A DNA stretch of 64,000 nt from Naasia lichenicola. Lineage in GTDB: Bacteria; Actinomycetota; Actinomycetes; Actinomycetales; Microbacteriaceae. Under the pieces are notes generated by a model. That model saw only the letters and a program-made list of their open reading frames with translations. It was not told the origin of the DNA and did not search any database. Each line of letters begins with the position of its first letter. The stretch's first letter is position 1. Positions 44,031-52,028 of the stretch are shown here, piece by piece. The position numbers and the translations under genes are program-made. The DNA is taken from the NCBI RefSeq assembly GCF_004801885.1, contig NZ_SSSM01000001.1, positions 62,001-126,000 of the forward strand, given 5' to 3'.

Positions 44031-44206
44031 TCCTCCACGCTAATCTTCGGCGCCGACATCGACCGGGACGAGCGTCGGGAGCAGTCCGTCCCGCCGCCAC
44101 ATCGATGGCCACGCCGAAGTCGATCAACTTTGTTGACAGCCGTGGTGAGCAGGCGAAGAATCGGCAGATCGCGACCGAGCATCGACGCTCGGCGAAAGGG
44201 GTGACG

Positions 44207-45964
44207 GTGGCCGAAGCAGATCTCTCCCAGTCAGGCGGCTCAGGCAGCGCAGGAGGAACGGCGACAGCCTGGGACCGGGAGGTGGACTTCCTGGTGGCCG
44301 GATCGGGGGCCGCGGGTCTGTCCGCCGCCATCACCGCCACGCTCAACGGGCTCGACGTGCTGGTCGTCGAGAGCGAGGAGAAGTGGGGCGGCACGACCTG
44401 CATCTCGGGCGGCGGCCTGTGGGTGCCCAACAACCCGGTGATGAAGAAGGCGGGCATCCAGGACTCCATCGAGGAGGCGCTCGCCTACATGGACGCGATC
44501 ATCCCCGACCTCGGTCCGTGGACCAGTCGCGAGCGCAAGCTCGCGTTCCTCACCGCCATCCCGACGTACGTGAACATGCTGTCCGACCAGGGGATCGTCT
44601 GGTCGCGCTCGAAGGACTACCCCGACTACTACCCCGATCTCCCGGGCAGCAAGACCGGTCGGGCCATCGAGCTGCGCTCCTTCAACATGCGCAAGCTGCG
44701 CGGTTATCAGAAGAAGTCCCGGATGGATCAGGGCATCCCGGCGCCGCTGCGCAATGACGACGTGTGGCTGCTCGGCCGCGCCTGGTCCTCGCCGCACGGC
44801 TTCCTCCGCGGCGCGCAGTTCATCTTCCGCACGCTCCGACACCTGGTGGCCGGCGATCAGGAGCGGGGGATGGGCCCGGCCCTCGCTGGTTCTCTCATGT
44901 ACATCGTCCGTAGACACGGAGTGCCCGTCTGGCTGCGATCGCCCATCACCGAGGTGATCGTCGAGGACGGCCGGGCCGTGGGTGCCATCGTCACGAATCG
45001 CGGACGGCAGCTGCGCATCCGCGCTCGCCGAGGCGTCATGCTCGCGGCCGGCGGCTTCGCCCGCAACACGGAGTGGCGAGAGAAGTACCAGGGCATCCCG
45101 GGGTGGTCCGCCGCTCCTGATGGCCAGCTCGGCACCGGCATCAAGGTGGGCATGGACATCGGCGGCGACATCGCGATGATGGAGGACGCCTGGTGGGGTG
45201 CGGGCGTCAAGATGGCGTCGGGTGCGAACAGCTTCGTGCTGGGGGAGCGGTCCTTCCCCTACAGCATGGTCGTCGATCAGAGCGGCGAGCGGTACCTCGA
45301 CGAGTCGGAGTCGTACGTCGACTTCGGGCACCACATGCTCGAGCGCGACAAGGTGAGCCCGGCCATCCACTCGTGGCTGGTGACGGACGCACGGCACACC
45401 CGGCGCTACCTCAACACCTTCACGCTCATGGGCAAGAAGGAGCTGATCGAGCAGGGCGAGATCGTCGTCGCCGACACCCTCGCGGAGCTGGCTTCCAAGA
45501 CGGGAATGGACCGCGCGACGCTGCTCGCGACAGTGGCGCGGTTCAACGGCTTCGCGAAGGAGGGGGTGGATCGGGACTTCCAGCGCGGTCGGACCTCCTA
45601 CGACCGGTACTACGGCGACCCGGGAGTGAAGCCGAATCCCAACCTCGGCGCGCTCGAGAAGGGTCCGTTCCATGCCTTCAAGCTCTACCCGGGAGACCTC
45701 GGCACCAAGGGCGGCCTCGTCACCGACGAGCACGCGCGGGTTCTGCGCGAGGACGGCTCATCGATCGACGGGCTGTACGCGGCCGGCAACAACACGGCAT
45801 CCGTGATGGGCCACACCTATCCCGGCCCGGGCAGCAGCATCTCTCCGGCCGGCATCTTCGGGTACCTGGGAGCGCTGCACGCCGCGCAGCAGGCGCAGAA
45901 CCCGCAGGCGCCGGGGCGTCAGGGCAGGAAGGTCGCAGAGCAGGTGCGCTCCGCGATCGGGTAG
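44207..45964 (+). CDS. FAD-dependent dehydrogenase, 3-ketosteroid Delta1-dehydrogenase-like
   Basis: 585 residues from GTG 44207 (AAAGGGG five bases upstream; GTG 44201 possible). The FAD-binding Rossmann motif VAGSGAAGLSAAITATLNGLDVLVVE, KWGGTTCISGGGLWVPNN and the C-terminal YPGPGSSISPAG match the KstD/fumarate-reductase flavoprotein family. It would remove hydrogens at C1-C2 of 3-keto-steroids or act on a related substrate. No other steroid degradation genes are seen nearby, so the true substrate is open. Confidence 0.82.
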   Translation: MAEADLSQSGGSGSAGGTATAWDREVDFLVAGSGAAGLSAAITATLNGLDVLVVESEEKWGGTTCISGGGLWVPNNPVMKKAGIQDSIEEALAYMDAIIPDLGPWTSRERKLAFLTAIPTYVNMLSDQGIVWSRSKDYPDYYPDLPGSKTGRAIELRSFNMRKLRGYQKKSRMDQGIPAPLRNDDVWLLGRAWSSPHGFLRGAQFIFRTLRHLVAGDQERGMGPALAGSLMYIVRRHGVPVWLRSPITEVIVEDGRAVGAIVTNRGRQLRIRARRGVMLAAGGFARNTEWREKYQGIPGWSAAPDGQLGTGIKVGMDIGGDIAMMEDAWWGAGVKMASGANSFVLGERSFPYSMVVDQSGERYLDESESYVDFGHHMLERDKVSPAIHSWLVTDARHTRRYLNTFTLMGKKELIEQGEIVVADTLAELASKTGMDRATLLATVARFNGFAKEGVDRDFQRGRTSYDRYYGDPGVKPNPNLGALEKGPFHAFKLYPGDLGTKGGLVTDEHARVLREDGSSIDGLYAAGNNTASVMGHTYPGPGSSISPAGIFGYLGALHAAQQAQNPQAPGRQGRKVAEQVRSAIG

Positions 45965-46066
45965 TCGGCCGGCCGTCGCGTCCCATCCGCGGGTCGGAAA
46001 CTGGAGCTTTCCCCTGCCCGATACCGGGACGAGGATGAGAGCCCTGCAGCGAAGGAGTGCCAGCCC

Positions 46067-46372
46067 ATGGAACGAGCAACGCCGATCCGCATCTTCTGGG
46101 CGGGCGTGGGAATCACGGCGCTGGCCGTGGTCGGGAGCTTCCTGGTCTACGGCGGATCCACCTCCGACCTGCGGCTGAATCCGCTCGGCTCGCTCAGCCT
46201 GCTCGACATCACCCTGTTCCTGATGTCGGTGCTCTCGCCCATCCAGCAGGTCGCCTACATCCTGGGCCCGATCCTCATCGCCACCTCCTTCGTGGTCGCG
46301 GCCATCGACCGCTCGGGGCGGGCCCAGGCGAGCGCCGCTGTGGTCCGACCCGTCGACGAGTCCGCCTGCTGA
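46067..46372 (+). CDS. small membrane protein, unknown
   Basis: A 101-residue protein with a hydrophobic helix at about 9-28 (IFWAGVGITALAVVGSFLVYG), a second at 46-60 and a third at 64-80. AAGGAG precedes the ATG by about nine bases (46052). No family recognised. It lies between the KstD-like gene and a DUF6226 gene in the same direction. Confidence 0.65.
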   Translation: MERATPIRIFWAGVGITALAVVGSFLVYGGSTSDLRLNPLGSLSLLDITLFLMSVLSPIQQVAYILGPILIATSFVVAAIDRSGRAQASAAVVRPVDESAC

Positions 46373-46398
46373 TCCAGGGGTCGCCGTACGCTCGGCTG

Positions 46399-47040
46399 GT
46401 GAGCGACTACGTGCGACCCGCGATCCGCGATGAGGTGTTCCGCGACCCCGCGGGGCGGGTGATCCAGTACGGCGACCGCTGGAAGGGCGAGTCGCCCCCA
46501 CTCGACACCTACAGCGTGGAGGCGAACCTCGACCGATTCGCTCCCCTTCATGCGGTGGCCGATGCGCTGATCGAGCACCTCTGCTCGCGCTACCTCGTCG
46601 AGGCCCAGGACGACATCGCCCATGCGGGTGGCCTGCTCGCTCGTCGGACGGATGTCATCCGCGCGGTTCGGCTCGCGCCGGCCGATCCGGACGGCGCGCC
46701 GCTCACCTTCGTCTACACGTCGTATCCGTCCATGTGGCTGCTGGCGGGAGTCCTCGCGGAGTTCCCGTTCCCGACCTGCAGCTGCGAGGCGTGCGACGAG
46801 ACCTGGTCGACCCAGGTCGAGCAGCTGGAGTGGTCGGCCCTGGTCGTGGCCGCGGGCGGTTTCGCGGAGAGGGTGCGGTTCGGGAGCGGCGGGTTCTTCG
46901 GGTACTCGCTGCAGAACTTCGAGGGCGGACGCAGCGGCGAGACGACGCTCGATGGCTTTCCGCTCGACAGGGCACAGGCGGCGAAGGCGCGGCTCGATGC
47001 ACTCCCCGATGGCTGGAAGAGGTGGCCCGACAAGGCGTGA
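46399..47040 (+). CDS. DUF6226-like hypothetical protein
   Basis: 213 residues from GTG 46399 (MSDYVRPAIRDEVFRDPAG). The protein is mixed alpha/beta and soluble. Features: a Trp/Tyr-rich front (IQYGDRWKGESPPLDTYSV), TSYPSMWLLAGVLAEFPFPTC with a CSCEAC cysteine cluster (about 130-136) and FFGYSLQNFEGGRSG. The cysteine cluster could bind metal, but only in part of the family. I assign it to the actinobacterial DUF6226 group from memory, moderately. A strong terminator follows. Confidence 0.65.
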   Translation: MSDYVRPAIRDEVFRDPAGRVIQYGDRWKGESPPLDTYSVEANLDRFAPLHAVADALIEHLCSRYLVEAQDDIAHAGGLLARRTDVIRAVRLAPADPDGAPLTFVYTSYPSMWLLAGVLAEFPFPTCSCEACDETWSTQVEQLEWSALVVAAGGFAERVRFGSGGFFGYSLQNFEGGRSGETTLDGFPLDRAQAAKARLDALPDGWKRWPDKA

Positions 47041-47098
47041 GCCACTGGCACGGATCCGTGTGAGAGGTGCGGAGGGGCCGACAGCGGAGAAGCGACGG

Positions 47099-47137
47099 CG
47101 AAGGGGCTCGGATGCGACGTGCATCCGAGCCCCTTCG
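47099..47137. terminator. bidirectional terminator
   Basis: A perfect 17-bp stem CGAAGGGGCTCGGATGC / GCATCCGAGCCCCTTCG with a 5-nt loop sits between two convergent genes (DUF6226 and the ABC permease), 14 bp before the permease stop. No U tract, as common in this group. Confidence 0.9.
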
Positions 47138-47151
47138 TGGTCGAACGCGGG

Positions 47152-48399
47152 CTAGGTGCGCGTCAGATTGCCGCCCGAGCGGTGTCGCGAGACCGCGTCG
47201 ACCGTGGCCGCGAGCACCAGCACCCCGCCGGTCACCAGCAGGCTGATGCCCGCGGGGAGCCGGAGCAGGCCGAGCCCGTTGTCGATCACCGAGATGACCA
47301 GCGCGCCGACCGCCGCGTGCACGAGGCGTCCGCGTCCGCCGAAGAGGCTGACGCCGCCGACCACCGCTGCGGCAACCGCGGAGAGCACGATCGCGCGTCC
47401 GGACGACGCCTCGACGGCGCCGACGCGGCTGGCCGAGAGCACGCCCGACACGATGCCGAGAGCCGAGCAGATCATGAACGCCGCGATGCGGATGCCCGCG
47501 ACGTTGATCCCCGCTCGGCGTGCCGCCTCGGGGCTGCCGCCGACCGCGTAGAGGTGCAGGCCGAAGCGCGTGCGGTCGAGGATCTGGGTGCCGATCCAGA
47601 GGATGACCAGCGCGATCGGCACTACGATCGGCACGCCCTGGATGGGCAGCACCGAGACCGAGCGGTTCTGGTTGAGCAGCGCGACGAGGATGCCGAATCC
47701 GACGGCGAGCGCGGCGACCTTGCCCCACATGAGCAGGATCGGGCGGTTCGGCACGCCGGATGCGGTGCGGCGGTAGCGGTCGTAGAACCCGGTGGCGATC
47801 GAGATGACGATCATCACCGCGAGCATCACCCAGCCTCCCCAGACGGGCAGGTTGTTGTTCATGATCGCGATCAGCTCGGGCGTCTCCACGCGGAAGACGC
47901 CGCCGCTGCCGAGCAGCACCAGCTGCAGTCCCTGGAAGCCCAGGAAGAGCCCGAGGGTCACCACGAACGATGGCACCCCGACCTTCGCCACGAAGAAGCC
48001 GATGAAGGCCCCCACCAGCAGGCCGAAGACGAGCGCGGCGAGCAGGGCGGGGATCCAGGGCACCTTGGCGAAGTTGGTGAGCAGGATGAAGATCGCCATG
48101 CCCACGCCGCCGGTGACACCGGCGGACAGGTCGATCTCCGAGATGAGGATCACGAAGACCAAGGCGATCGAGAGCATCATCAGCGTGGCTGACTGGGTGA
48201 GCAGGTTGGCGATGTTCAGTCGGGTGAGGAAGAACGGGCTCAACGCGGTGAAGAGTGCGCTGAGCACGATGAAGCCGCCGATGGCGGGCAGGGCGCCCAT
48301 CTCGCCGCCGCGCACACGCGACAGGTAGGCGCTCAGCTGCTCGCGGACCGATCCCTCGTGTCCGCTGCCGATGGGCTGGGCCGCGGGTCCGGCGCTCAC
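47152..48399 (-). CDS. sugar ABC transporter permease (XylH/RbsC class)
   Basis: A 415-residue permease with about ten to twelve hydrophobic helices; the family core is seen in LVFVILISEIDLSAGVTGG, the conserved EIDLS loop, and GGSPEAARRAGINV near the C-terminal third. GTG start 48399 overlaps the ATPase stop (GTGA). It forms the membrane channel of a CUT2-type importer for monosaccharides; with the alpha-xylosidase in the same island, xylose is a likely substrate. Confidence 0.93.
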   Translation of the reverse strand: MSAGPAAQPIGSGHEGSVREQLSAYLSRVRGGEMGALPAIGGFIVLSALFTALSPFFLTRLNIANLLTQSATLMMLSIALVFVILISEIDLSAGVTGGVGMAIFILLTNFAKVPWIPALLAALVFGLLVGAFIGFFVAKVGVPSFVVTLGLFLGFQGLQLVLLGSGGVFRVETPELIAIMNNNLPVWGGWVMLAVMIVISIATGFYDRYRRTASGVPNRPILLMWGKVAALAVGFGILVALLNQNRSVSVLPIQGVPIVVPIALVILWIGTQILDRTRFGLHLYAVGGSPEAARRAGINVAGIRIAAFMICSALGIVSGVLSASRVGAVEASSGRAIVLSAVAAAVVGGVSLFGGRGRLVHAAVGALVISVIDNGLGLLRLPAGISLLVTGGVLVLAATVDAVSRHRSGGNLTRT

Positions 48400-49148
48400 T
48401 GGGACACTCCCTGGTAGGTCTTGGCGCCCGTGATGTAGCCGATGACGTCGGAGTTGCTGGTCTCGGCGACCGGCACGGAGGCGACCATGGTGCCCAGGTA
48501 GAGCACGTTGACGTAGTCGCAGACCTGGAAGACGTCGACCAGGTTGTGGCTGATGATCAGCACGCCGACCCCCTGATCGGCGAGCCGACGGACGAGGTCG
48601 AGCACCTGGGCGGTCTGAGCGACGCCGAGCGCGGCCGTCGGCTCGTCGAGGATGACGACGCGCGCCTTCTTGAGCGCGGAACGGGCGATGGCGACTGTCT
48701 GGCGCTGGCCGCCGGACAGGGACGAGACCTTCTGTCGGACCGACTTCACCGTCTTGACCGACAGCGACTGCAGGGTCGCGGAGGCCTCGCGCTCCATCCG
48801 CCCGCCATCGATGGTGCCGTGACGGAGCTCCTCGCGGCCGAGGAACATGTTCTGGACGATGTCGAGGTTCTCGCAGAGCGAGAGGTCCTGATAGACGACC
48901 TCGATGCCGTTCGCGGTCGCGACCTTGGGGGAGGTCAGGTCGGTGTGGGTGCCGTCGATGAGCACCTCACCCGAGTCGTACGGCTGCACTCCCGCGAGCC
49001 CCTTGATGAGCGTGGACTTGCCGGCGCCGTTGTCGCCGACGAGGGCGCTCACCTTGCCGGGATAGATCTTGAGGTTGACCCCCTTGAGGACTTCGACAGG
49101 GCCGAAGCTCTTGCGGATGTCGGTCAATTCGATAATCGGGACTTCCAC
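48396..49148 (-). CDS. sugar ABC transporter ATP-binding protein (XylG-like, single domain)
   Basis: 250 residues from GTG 49148, placed seven bases after GGGAG. Walker A GDNGAGKST, signature SSLSGGQRQTVAIARS, Walker B VVILDEPTAALG, switch His in LIISHNLVDVF. It is a single ATPase domain, whereas CUT2 ATPases such as XylG are usually double (about 500 aa), so it would work as a homodimer. It is the partner of the permease downstream. Confidence 0.93.
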   Translation of the reverse strand: MEVPIIELTDIRKSFGPVEVLKGVNLKIYPGKVSALVGDNGAGKSTLIKGLAGVQPYDSGEVLIDGTHTDLTSPKVATANGIEVVYQDLSLCENLDIVQNMFLGREELRHGTIDGGRMEREASATLQSLSVKTVKSVRQKVSSLSGGQRQTVAIARSALKKARVVILDEPTAALGVAQTAQVLDLVRRLADQGVGVLIISHNLVDVFQVCDYVNVLYLGTMVASVPVAETSNSDVIGYITGAKTYQGVSQ

Positions 49149-49228
49149 GTCCACACTCCCGTTCTTGAGCCGGCCCAGCCGGACCACTTCCCTCGTGGCA
49201 CCGTCGCCGCGAGGGGGTGAAACCACCT

Positions 49229-49264
49229 CCGTGGGCCTGAGTCACGAACGGCTCAGGCCCACGG
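49229..49264 (-). terminator. intra-operon hairpin between binding-protein and ATPase genes
   Basis: A perfect 13-bp stem CCGTGGGCCTGAG / CTCAGGCCCACGG with a 10-nt loop lies 38 bp after the binding-protein stop and 81 bp before the ATPase start. Such leaky hairpins raise the amount of binding-protein mRNA over the downstream genes. Confidence 0.8.
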
Positions 49265-49301
49265 CGGTGTGGTGCAGATGCTGCGATGCGGCGGTGTGCG
49301 A

Positions 49302-50372
49302 CTACTCGGTCAGGCCTGCGGCGTCGCAGGCTGCCTTGACGTCGGCGGTGCAGACGTCGGCGTATGTCGCGTCGCCGCCGTCGATCACGTCGACGACCTT
49401 GTCGGGGGTGATGACCTCCGGGTCGAGCTTGACGTACGGCACGCCGTCATCGGTCTTGTCCGCGACGGACGGGCTCTCGCCGCCGAGGATCTGGATGGCG
49501 AGCTTCGACGCGGCGTCGGCCTCGACCGTGAACGGCTTGTAGATCGTGGAGACCTGCTTGCCGAGCAGCACGTTCTGCAGACCGATGATCGACGCGTCCT
49601 GGCCGGTGACCGGGATCTTCTTGCCGTTCTTGTCGAGGACCGCGATGACGGCCTGCGCGTTCGTGTCGTTCGCGACCCAGACGCCGTCGAGGTTGCCCTG
49701 GACGGTGGTGTAGGCCTGCTCGAAGGCGGTTCCGGCCTCGGCGGCGACCCAGGTGCCCTTGGTCTCGAAGACCGGGACGACGCCCGCGGCCTTCAGGATC
49801 GAGTCGGCTCCGTCGTGGAACTGCTTCGCGTTGCCATCCGTCGCGTCGCCGCCGACGTAGATGACCTGGGCGGCCTTGGGGTCGACCCCTGCGGCCTCGA
49901 GGCCATCGAGGAGGGACTGGCCCTGCAGCTCGCCGACGTGGAAGTTGTCGAACGAGACGTAGTAGTCGGCGCCTTCGATGGGGCGGTCGTAGGCGATGAC
50001 CGGGATGCCCTGGGCCTTGGCCTTGGCGGCTACCTGGATGGCCGCGCCCTGGTAGTCGATCAGGATCATGACGCCACAGCCCTGGGCGAGCTGCTGATCG
50101 GCGATGGTCGCGTAGGCGGTCGTGTCGCTCTTGGCGTTCTGGATGTCGGTGTCGTACCCGGCGTCCTTGAGCGCCTTGTCGAGAGCGGGGCGGTCGCCGC
50201 GCTCCCAGCGGGTGCCGGAGTCGGCGTCGGGGAGGATCACGCAGGCACGGGTGCTCGCCGCGCCTTCGGAGGAATCGCCACCGGTGGTCGGGCCACCAGC
50301 TGAACAGCCGGAGAGGGCGATGATCGATGCCCCCACGGCGAGAAGGGACAGGCCCTTGGTAGACAGTTTCAC
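49302..50372 (-). CDS. sugar-binding lipoprotein of the ABC importer (XylF-like)
   Basis: 356 residues from GTG 50372. It begins with a lipoprotein signal (KLSTKGLSLLAVGASIIALSG, then C) with lipobox LSGC, followed by a periplasmic-binding fold of the CUT2 type: VILPDADSGTRWERGDRPA, VMILIDYQGAAIQ, GIPVIAYDRPI, YVGGDATDGNAKQFHDGA, TGQDASIIGLQNVL. The DRPI and the DGWVANDTNAQAVI regions match XylF-like xylose-binding proteins. It is the first gene of the importer operon, with its own promoter. Confidence 0.92.
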   Translation of the reverse strand: MKLSTKGLSLLAVGASIIALSGCSAGGPTTGGDSSEGAASTRACVILPDADSGTRWERGDRPALDKALKDAGYDTDIQNAKSDTTAYATIADQQLAQGCGVMILIDYQGAAIQVAAKAKAQGIPVIAYDRPIEGADYYVSFDNFHVGELQGQSLLDGLEAAGVDPKAAQVIYVGGDATDGNAKQFHDGADSILKAAGVVPVFETKGTWVAAEAGTAFEQAYTTVQGNLDGVWVANDTNAQAVIAVLDKNGKKIPVTGQDASIIGLQNVLLGKQVSTIYKPFTVEADAASKLAIQILGGESPSVADKTDDGVPYVKLDPEVITPDKVVDVIDGGDATYADVCTADVKAACDAAGLTE

Positions 50373-50440
50373 GGCGTCATTACCTTTCAAAACTGACGGA
50401 GCTGGCTCCGTAACCCGCCTCCATTGGCGAGCCACGGGAA

Positions 50441-50483
50441 GTCTTGCACTTTCTTCAAGACTTATAGTAACGATTATGTAACG
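50441..50483. promoter_or_regulatory. promoter/operator region of the sugar importer operon
   Basis: GTCTTG (50441-50446) / CAAGAC (50456-50461) is a perfect inverted repeat with a 9-nt spacer. A leftward -10-like box TATAAG (50466-50461) touches it, and a direct repeat (TTATAGTAACG, TTATGTAACG) at 50462-50483 covers the upstream part. A repressor here would block the importer promoter; the adjacent ROK protein is the natural candidate. Confidence 0.55.
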
Positions 50484-50497
50484 GAGATGAGCACTGG

Positions 50498-51706
50498 TCA
50501 CATCCGCCCGGTGGCCAGGGGGAGGCGGATCAGACGCTGTGCCGCGAGGATCGCGGCACCCAGTGCGCCGGCGTCTCCGGAGACGGTGGCGTGCACCATG
50601 TCGAACTGGGATGCCGGGCGATGGAGGGCGTGCGCGCGGGTCGCCCGCTCGATGACGGCGATCTGCTCCGACGTCAGCTGCACGCCGTTGGCGCCGGCGA
50701 TGATGATGCGCTCCGGATTGAGCAGGTTGACCAGATCGCTGAGGGCCGTGCCGATGAGCTCGAGCGTCTCATCCAGAGCCGCGGTCGCTACGGGATCGCC
50801 TGCCTCGACGGCGGCCAGCAGCTCGGCGTAGGCGACCTGCTCGTTGTCGGACGGCTGACCGCCGTGCTCGCGCCAGCGGTTCGCGATGGCGATGCTGCCG
50901 ACGTACGCCTCGACGCAGCCGTGCTCGCCGCAGTTGCAGAGCGGACCGCCGAGGGAGAGCTTGGTGTGGCCCCACTCACCGGCGCTGGAGGCGTGGCCCT
51001 GGAAGATCTGGCCGTTGCTGATGATGCCGAGCCCGACTCCGCGGGCCAGCAGCACGATGAGGCAGTTGTCGATGCCGCGGGCTGCGCCGAACCAGAGCTC
51101 GGCGAGCGCCAGGGCCTTCGGGGCGTTGTCGGCGATGACCGGGACGTCGGAGCGGCCGTACAGGGCCTCGAGCGGAGTGTCCGGCCAGCCGAGGCTCTGC
51201 GCGTAGATGGTGATCCGATCGGGAGTGCCATCGTCGGGGGAGCCCTCGATGTGCTCGATCACGCCAGGAAGGGCGAATCCGACTCCGTAGAGTGCCGGGC
51301 TGCCCGCAACCGCCACCGCGTCGTCGATCGCGGCATGCAGGTTGTCCGAGAGCTCGGCCACCACGTCGGAGCGCGATGAGATCGGGTGGACCACGTTGGC
51401 GTGCTGGCTGAACGCCAGGTCGTACACGACGACGCGCACGGACCGCTCGGCGAGGTCCGCGCCCACCAGGTAGGCGCCCTCGGGTCGGATCGAGACGTTC
51501 ATCGTCGGCCGTCCGGAGGTGGGACGACTGCTCTCCTCCTGCACGAGGCCCTCGGCGCTCAGGTCGCTGAGCACGTTGCTGATGGTGCCGGGAGAGAGGC
51601 CGAGCGCCGCGGAGAGGGTCGCGCGAGTCGTGGGTCCGTAGCGGAGGACCTCGCTGAGGACGAGGCTGCGATGCCGGAGTCGGAGACCCCGAGCTGTCGA
51701 CTCCAT
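50498..51706 (-). CDS. ROK family transcriptional repressor (XylR/NagC type)
   Basis: 402 residues from ATG 51706 (MESTARGLRLRHR), with AGGAG seven bases upstream. The N-terminal HTH (about 15-70: LVLSEVLRYGPTTRATLSAALGLSPGTISNVLSDLSAEGLV) precedes the ROK sugar-kinase fold. The ROK zinc motif is complete (GEWGHTKLSLGGPLCNCGEHGCVEAY). It probably senses xylose or a related sugar and represses both the importer and the divergent glycosidase genes. Confidence 0.92.
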   Translation of the reverse strand: MESTARGLRLRHRSLVLSEVLRYGPTTRATLSAALGLSPGTISNVLSDLSAEGLVQEESSRPTSGRPTMNVSIRPEGAYLVGADLAERSVRVVVYDLAFSQHANVVHPISSRSDVVAELSDNLHAAIDDAVAVAGSPALYGVGFALPGVIEHIEGSPDDGTPDRITIYAQSLGWPDTPLEALYGRSDVPVIADNAPKALALAELWFGAARGIDNCLIVLLARGVGLGIISNGQIFQGHASSAGEWGHTKLSLGGPLCNCGEHGCVEAYVGSIAIANRWREHGGQPSDNEQVAYAELLAAVEAGDPVATAALDETLELIGTALSDLVNLLNPERIIIAGANGVQLTSEQIAVIERATRAHALHRPASQFDMVHATVSGDAGALGAAILAAQRLIRLPLATGRM

Positions 51707-52028
51707 CTGCGAACTCCTCTCTTCGGAACCTCCGAAAGAGGCTCCAGGAGGCGGTCGCATGACACACGACGTTGCAGACAAAAATATCGACAACCCCGAT
51801 GCGACTCTGCACCGATCCTGTGGGTGGTCAGCATAACTCGACCGGCGCGGTCGCCGCGCACTATTTTTACGACTCGAATTATTGGTCCTTGACCGATGAG
51901 GCGAGCGGCCGGGATGCTGAGACCGAGCGCGTCCGGCGCCCGGTCCTGCCCGCTGAATGCGGAGGAACGCGGCCCACGCCCCTCGGCATCGACGCCGCCG
52001 GGGCGAGCGCTACCGCGAAAGGCACCAC
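51707..52028. promoter_or_regulatory. gene-free region between ROK repressor and glycosidase genes
   Basis: 322 bp without a gene, A+T-rich in its middle. AAAAATAT (51780-51787) and TATTTTTA (51862-51869) are inverse versions of each other, about 80 bp apart, in otherwise G+C-rich sequence, so they are candidate half sites or a promoter up-element pair. AAAGG seven bases before GTG 52029 is the ribosome site of the alpha-xylosidase. No strong consensus promoter is visible. Confidence 0.5.

Noticed and set aside
44240-45733. 497-codon open frame opposite the KstD-like gene
   Set aside because: Antisense shadow; the plus strand carries full FAD-binding and KstD motifs.
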